Origin: Typhlomys cinereus
Taxonomy: Eukaryota; Chordata; Mammalia; Rodentia; Platacanthomyidae
NCBI GenBank assembly: GCA_023101885.1
Contig: JALPQD010000006.1
Span: 11,463,085 to 11,527,084 of the forward strand
Reading direction: 5' to 3'
DNA: 64,000 nt
Shown here: piece by piece, positions 59,391-64,000 of the stretch
Layout: every line of letters starts with the position of its first letter
Position numbering within the stretch: position 1 is the first letter of the stretch
Made by a program: the position numbers and the translations under genes
Notes under the pieces: model-generated
What the model was told of the DNA's origin: nothing
The model's input: only the letters and a program-made list of their open reading frames with translations
Database searches by the model: none

Positions 59391-59910
59391 TAAATATTTT
59401 GAAGGGCTAACACCAACAAAACATGAGTGGAGGTCAAAATAGAGAAATTGATGTTGTCACTTTGGCACTTACAGTAGTTATTTATAATAGATTCAAGTAT
59501 GGCTTGATATCATTTGGGAAACAGGCCTACCACATTTTGGCAGGATGATAGAACATGGATCTATTAGATTTCATTACTCTTAGTTTCATAGTGACATTCT
59601 TGACTGAAACCTGAGCATAGCAGAGTGATTGTGCCAGGTTGACTCAAGTGAATGAGAAACAGGAATAATGAGTCAGGTGATAACATTTGTAGATTACATA
59701 TGGTTTCTGCATTGAGAAACAAGAGGAAAGATTGTATACACTACCTGAGAATATATGTTCATTAATTTATAACTAATACACAATAACTATCTTTATTTAT
59801 GAGGTGTAGTATGATAATGATTAAGTTATGATTTGTTAGCACTTTGATTTCCTGAAACATTTATCATTTCCTTGTTTGCTTAACCATCCAGTTGATCTCT
59901 TCTAGTTCTT

Positions 59911-60176
59911 TTTTTTTTATTTTTTTATTATTATTTATTATGTATTCAATTGTGCATGTGTGTGTGTGTGCGTGTGTGTGTATGTATGTATGTGTGTGTG
60001 TAGAACCACGGACGAATTCGGGAACCACCATGGACGCCTCCATCTCCTGTTTACTCTGCCCCGGGATTCACAGGCTCCGCCCACCAGGACCAGAAACGCA
60101 GGCCGCCCCCGCTTCCGCCCGGCATCTATACATGGAGTCTAGGATCCGAACTCAGGGCCCTCTGCCTGCAAGGCCC
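59911..60176 (-). repeat. DIP-like SINE, head-truncated
   Basis: The GC-rich body (GGAAGCGGGGGCGGCCTGCG on the - strand) and TG block (59956-60001) are present, but the tRNA-like head is missing its first bases. The duplication CTCTTCTAGTTCTT lies at 59897-59910 and 60177-60190. Confidence 0.87.
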
Positions 60177-60254
60177 CTCTTCTAGTTCTTAAGCATGCAA
60201 TGAGATGAATCACAAACTATATCTTTGATTTACCATAGATATAAAATTATTATT

Positions 60255-60602
60255 TTTGAACATATTGTTTGTTTATGAAAGGGAGAGAGAGAGAGAGGAG
60301 GGGAGGAGAAGAAAGGAGAGGGGAGGAAAGGGAAGGAAAGGAGAGGGAAGGGGAGGGGAAGGGAGGTAAAGGAGGGGAGGGGAGGAAAGGGGAAGAAAAG
60401 AGAAAGGAGGGAAGGGGAGAAGAGGGGAGGGGAGAGGAGGAATGAAAGACATACATAAGTATATCATGATGCACTAGTGGAGATCAGAGAGCAACTTTGA
60501 GAAATCAGTGCTCTCTTTCTACCATGTGGGCTTCCCTGGATAGACCTCAGGTCACCAGGTTAGCAAGCAGGTGGCTTACCCACTGAACTATTTTACTGGC
60601 CC
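60255..60602 (-). repeat. tRNA-derived SINE with a long purine tract
   Basis: Antisense head near 60602 (GGGCCAGTAAAATAGTTC on the - strand). A 165-base nearly pure GA/GGA tract at 60280-60444 lies where the tail repeat of this SINE type would be. Confidence 0.65.
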
Positions 60603-60885
60603 ACATATAAATTATTCATTATGAAAACATCAATGTATTGAGCTTTTCTCTTATATTTATCCCTTATAGAAAAATATTGTTCCACCCAGGAGGATTTAAT
60701 TTCTTTTTGGCATATACATAAGTGTCATAATTGGATCATATTTTTTCCTTTTGATAGTTTTTGAGAAGTTTCTACACATTTCCTCCAACAATGACAAAAG
60801 GTTTCTTTTTCAGTATATGAACTTTAGGAGGTGGGTCAGTGAGGCCATGCCCTTAAAGGGGATATAGGGCCCCAATTCTTTTTTC

Positions 60886-62544
60886 TTTTTTCTTTTTTTT
60901 TTTTTTTATTTCAGCTCATCCAAACTTATTAGGTACACCAGTTCCCTCCCTCCCTCCTCCTCCCCCCGTACCCCCTGCTCCCCCTCCCCACCCCTCTCCC
61001 TCCCCATCCCCCAGTGCCTCCCACCCCAATTCCCAGAGAGTCCTTTCTTGTGCATGACTGATTTTCCTCTGGGCCCTCCTCTCCGATGACGTACAAGGAC
61101 CCAGTGGCCTTTCCCGAACCCTTTCCCATGTTCCCCTTAGGTATAGGAACACTGCTGTGGCTGCCAATCCTTTGCCTCCAAGGATCTTGGTGCCTTTAGC
61201 AGATGCTAGACTTTGTGAGGTCAACAGTGTGTTGGACAATGCGCAGGGCATGCAAAGTCCAATTATGATTGCTTCAGCCCTAACTAGTATAGAGTATCTT
61301 ACATATCATTGCTCCTCCCATCCTTATGCTCTTACACTCTTACCGCCCCCCTCTTCCGCAAATTTCCCTGAGCTTCAAGATGGGGAGAGACTAAGCTGGC
61401 CTAGTTCTAGGTGGTTGATATAGAGTCTCTGAAGTTCTGGATTGTGGTTTGTTGATTTTCTTTTGCAGTTTTGCTGCTCCTGCAATGCCCTTCACTCCAT
61501 CCTGGTGGGCATTGTATGTTACCCCCTGGCCAGAGACAAAAAGCTGTTAGAGTCTTGTGATAAAAGCACATTCAAAGGTAGATGTAATAAAAGTGGGAAA
61601 CCACAGTGAGGGAGGGGTCTATCACCCATTTGCAAAATTGTTACTTTTTATCTGCCAGACTATATGCCCTCCTCTTCTGGTGAGATCACTCCCCCTCAGT
61701 AGTAAATGATCAGGAACAAAAGTCTGTGAACTTAATCAGATGTCTCATTACTTATTTGGGTCCTTGGTGGAGGCCTATTTTCCCTGCTGTAACATTTTCC
61801 CTTCTCTCCTTCTTTCTGGTGTGGCCCTCCTACCCCATCCCTCCTGTTCATAATCCTTGGAATTCCTGTCTCTAGGTGGGCTGGGTGGGTTTGGTACTAG
61901 GAGCCACCTATTAGGGAGTACATACGGCGCTTAATTTTCTGGGTCTGGGATACTTCACTTAATATAATTGTTTCTAATGACATCCATTTCCCGGCAAATT
62001 CCAGTAATTCATCATTTTTGATGGCTGAGTAGTACTCCATTGTATAGATGTACCAGTTTCCTTATCCACTCGTCAACTGTTGGACATTTGGGCTGATTCC
62101 ATGACTTTGCTATTGTAAACAGTGCTGCTATGAACATGGTCGTGCTTGTGCTATCGAGGTGAACCTCTGCTATATGGGGGGTTATTCCCAAAAGTGGAAT
62201 AGCAGGGTCATATGGCATTTCAATCTTTAATTTCTTTAAGAATCTCCAGACGGCTCGCCAGAGTGGCTGTATGAGCCTGCATTCCCACCAGCAATGTAGG
62301 AGAGTTCCCCTCTCTCCACATCCTCTCCAGCATTTGTCGTTGTTAGTATTGTGGATTTTTGCCATCCTGACTGGGGTGAGATGATATCTCAGGGAAGTTT
62401 TGATTTGCATTTCCCTGATGGCTAAAGAAGTGGAGCATTTTTTAAGATATTTGTTAGACATTTTAATTTCATCCCTGGTAAAGTTTCTTTTAAGTTCCAG
62501 GACCCATTTTTTAATTGGGCCATTGGTTTCCTTGGTGTTTAGTT
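60886..62544 (-). mobile_element. 5'-truncated L1 with ORF2 C-terminus and 3' UTR
   Basis: Reading on the - strand, the element holds the last part of ORF2, a 3' UTR with the poly-purine tract (C-rich on + at 60941-61022) and a poly(A) tail (T-run near 60892-60907). A perfect 15-bp duplication, CCCAATTCTTTTTTC, lies at 60871-60885 and 62545-62559. The 3' UTR is related to but clearly diverged from the two young copies at 12751 and 45512. Confidence 0.95.
62012..62544 (-). pseudogene. L1 ORF2 C-terminal fragment
   Basis: The frame is open from the truncation point at 62544 and reads through the C-terminal zinc-knuckle-like region of L1 ORF2p, with landmarks such as [41 protein letters not shown] and IPLLGITPH, then [20 protein letters not shown] two-base loss at about 62036-62042 relative to the family shifts the frame, so it ends early at 62012. 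The original frame resumes beyond it. The reverse transcriptase and endonuclease regions are absent, so the copy cannot move by itself. Confidence 0.92.
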
Positions 62545-63364
62545 CCCAATTCTTTTTTCACTCTTTATGTTTCCTGACCATTATAGGGTGAGAAGCTTCA
62601 TCTCTGGCAGACTCCCCCACCAAGATTACACTGCCTCACCATAGGCCCAAAGTCAGCGGGCTCATGAACCATGGACGGGATCCTTTAATCTATGAGCCAA
62701 ATAAGTCTTTCCTCCTTAAAATTTTACATAAGATATATACTACAGTAATGGAAATCTAATGTAAAATTTTACTGATTTTTTTTATTTGCATTTCTCTGAT
62801 AATTTGTGATGACCTTTTTTGCACATAGATTTTTACCACTTATATACATCTTTTTAGGAAAAAATTAAGGCAAATTGCTAAACTTGTAGTTGAGTTATTT
62901 AGGTTTTGAGTTAGTTAAGTTTATTTGTTATTTTAAGCATGTGATAGATATATTCTAGCTATCAATTCATTATTAAGTGAATAGTTACATTTTCTCTAGT
63001 TCAGTATGTTTTCTTTTCACTACTGTTTTCTTTTCCTCAAGTAGTTTCAGAGTTTCATTTTGAATTTATTTTTGTATAGAATGAGTGGTAGAAATATGGT
63101 TTCATGTAGGTTAATTTTTTTTATACCACTGTGAAGAAGTTAAGCTTTTGCTTTTGGTAATACGGTCTTTCCACTGTATTCTGATCCATGAACTTAGGAA
63201 GTCTTTCCACATTCTAGTTACTTCTTTATTTTTTTATGGTGTTTATTATAAAGGTCTTCTGTCTCCTTAAATGATACTCAAATATTCCATAAAACAGAAA
63301 AGGAAGGAATGCATTCTTTCTATAAAAAAGGTAGTAGAACACTGGTCACAAACTAGATAGAAAT

Positions 63365-64000
63365 ACAACCAAAAAAAATCATAGACCAATTTCCCTGATG
63401 AACAGAGATGCAACAATGTGCTACACAATACTGTCAAGCCATTTTAAAAGCACATTAAATAGATCATGCGTCATGATCAAGTAGATAGGTTTAATTCCAG
63501 AGATACAAATATTGTGCAACATAAGTAAATCAGTAAATGTAATTCAGCACATAAGTAGACTCAAGGACAAAAATCACATGATCATCTTGATAGATGGAGA
63601 AAAGGCTTTTTTGACAAAATTCATCATCCCTTCATGACAAAAATCCTAGAGAGACTAGGATTGGGGGAACATATCACAATATAATAAGAGGTAAGAAGTC
63701 AAAGTATTGCAATTTTCAGATGGCAAGATTCTGTATATAAGAGACATTAAAGACTCCATCAAAAAATTCTTCAAGTTACACATTTTCAGAGAAATGTTGG
63801 TATGCAACACACACAAATCATTAGCTTTCCTATATATCAAGCACACTGAGAAAGAAGTTAGGGAAACAATAATATTCACAAATATCTTCAAAAATAAAAC
63901 ATTTCAGAATAAATTTTACTAAAAATGCAAATGAACTTTACAATGAAAACTTTGAAATCCTGAAGAAATAGGTGGAGGAAGAAATTTAAAAAAAGAAAGA
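63365..64000 (+). mobile_element. old L1 ORF2 reverse-transcriptase fragment
   Basis: Broken translations ([43 protein letters not shown]) follow the reverse transcriptase part of L1 ORF2 with stops between them. The part from 63707 stays open for 71 codons by chance. The element continues past the window end. It is degenerate and older than the copies with target-site duplications. Confidence 0.8.

Larger units (their letters stand above)
60800..62760 (+). mobile_element. old MaLR-type LTR split by an L1
   Basis: The left part (about 60800-60885) has ACTTTAGGAGGTGGGTCAGT and CCATGCCCTTAAAGGGGATA. The right part (62560-62760) has GACCATTATAGGGTGAGAAG, CTCACCATAGGCCCAAAGTC and GAGCCAAATAAGTCTTTCC. 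They are continuous once the L1 at 60886-62544 is removed. Confidence 0.65.

Noticed and set aside
13215..64000. Exons of BTLA or another immune gene downstream of CD200
   Set aside because: I searched both strands for Ig-domain or ITIM-bearing exons with splice sites and saw none. In human and mouse BTLA lies well beyond this distance.

Overview
This window is mammalian nuclear DNA from a rodent. It is AT-rich, has no operons or bacterial signals, and has one clearly recognisable protein gene in spliced form; almost everything else is interspersed repeats. B1, ID-B1-type and B2/B4-like SINEs, ERVL-MaLR LTRs (including an ORR1-like one) and L1 elements point to a rodent. The commonest young SINE has a B2-type tRNA head, a GC-rich body, an internal (CA)n block and an A-rich tail. 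It resembles the B2-superfamily SINEs described from jerboas (Dipodidae), so a dipodoid source is plausible but not proven.

The left 12.7 kb holds the 3' part of CD200 (OX-2 membrane glycoprotein) on the + strand: the exon for the membrane-proximal Ig domain (1359-1632), the transmembrane exon (3309-3416, or 3309-3452 with a later donor), and a far terminal exon (from 11329) that adds two residues, a stop and a 3' UTR ending at a polyadenylation signal at 12657. The upstream exons (signal peptide, V-type domain) lie outside the window. Two things stand out. There is one extra T at about 1424 that shifts the reading frame inside the Ig exon. There are also three possible C-termini, one from a putative extra exon at 3792 that keeps an in-frame 30-codon tail.

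From 12.75 kb to the end I see no host gene. The region contains several L1 3' ends of one family, three of them with perfect 15-bp target-site duplications; a MaLR element with 5' LTR, internal region and truncated 3' LTR (25498-27540); an LTR nested inside another LTR, both with 5-bp duplications (30132-30892); solo LTRs; an inverted LTR pair (52946-53341 and 56748-57145); ancient MIR, L2, MER5A-like and L1 remnants; and many microsatellites. In human and mouse the next gene is BTLA on the opposite strand; I see no BTLA exon here, which fits the large CD200-BTLA gap. I found no new multi-gene system. The observations most worth checking are the CD200 frameshift and its alternative C-termini.
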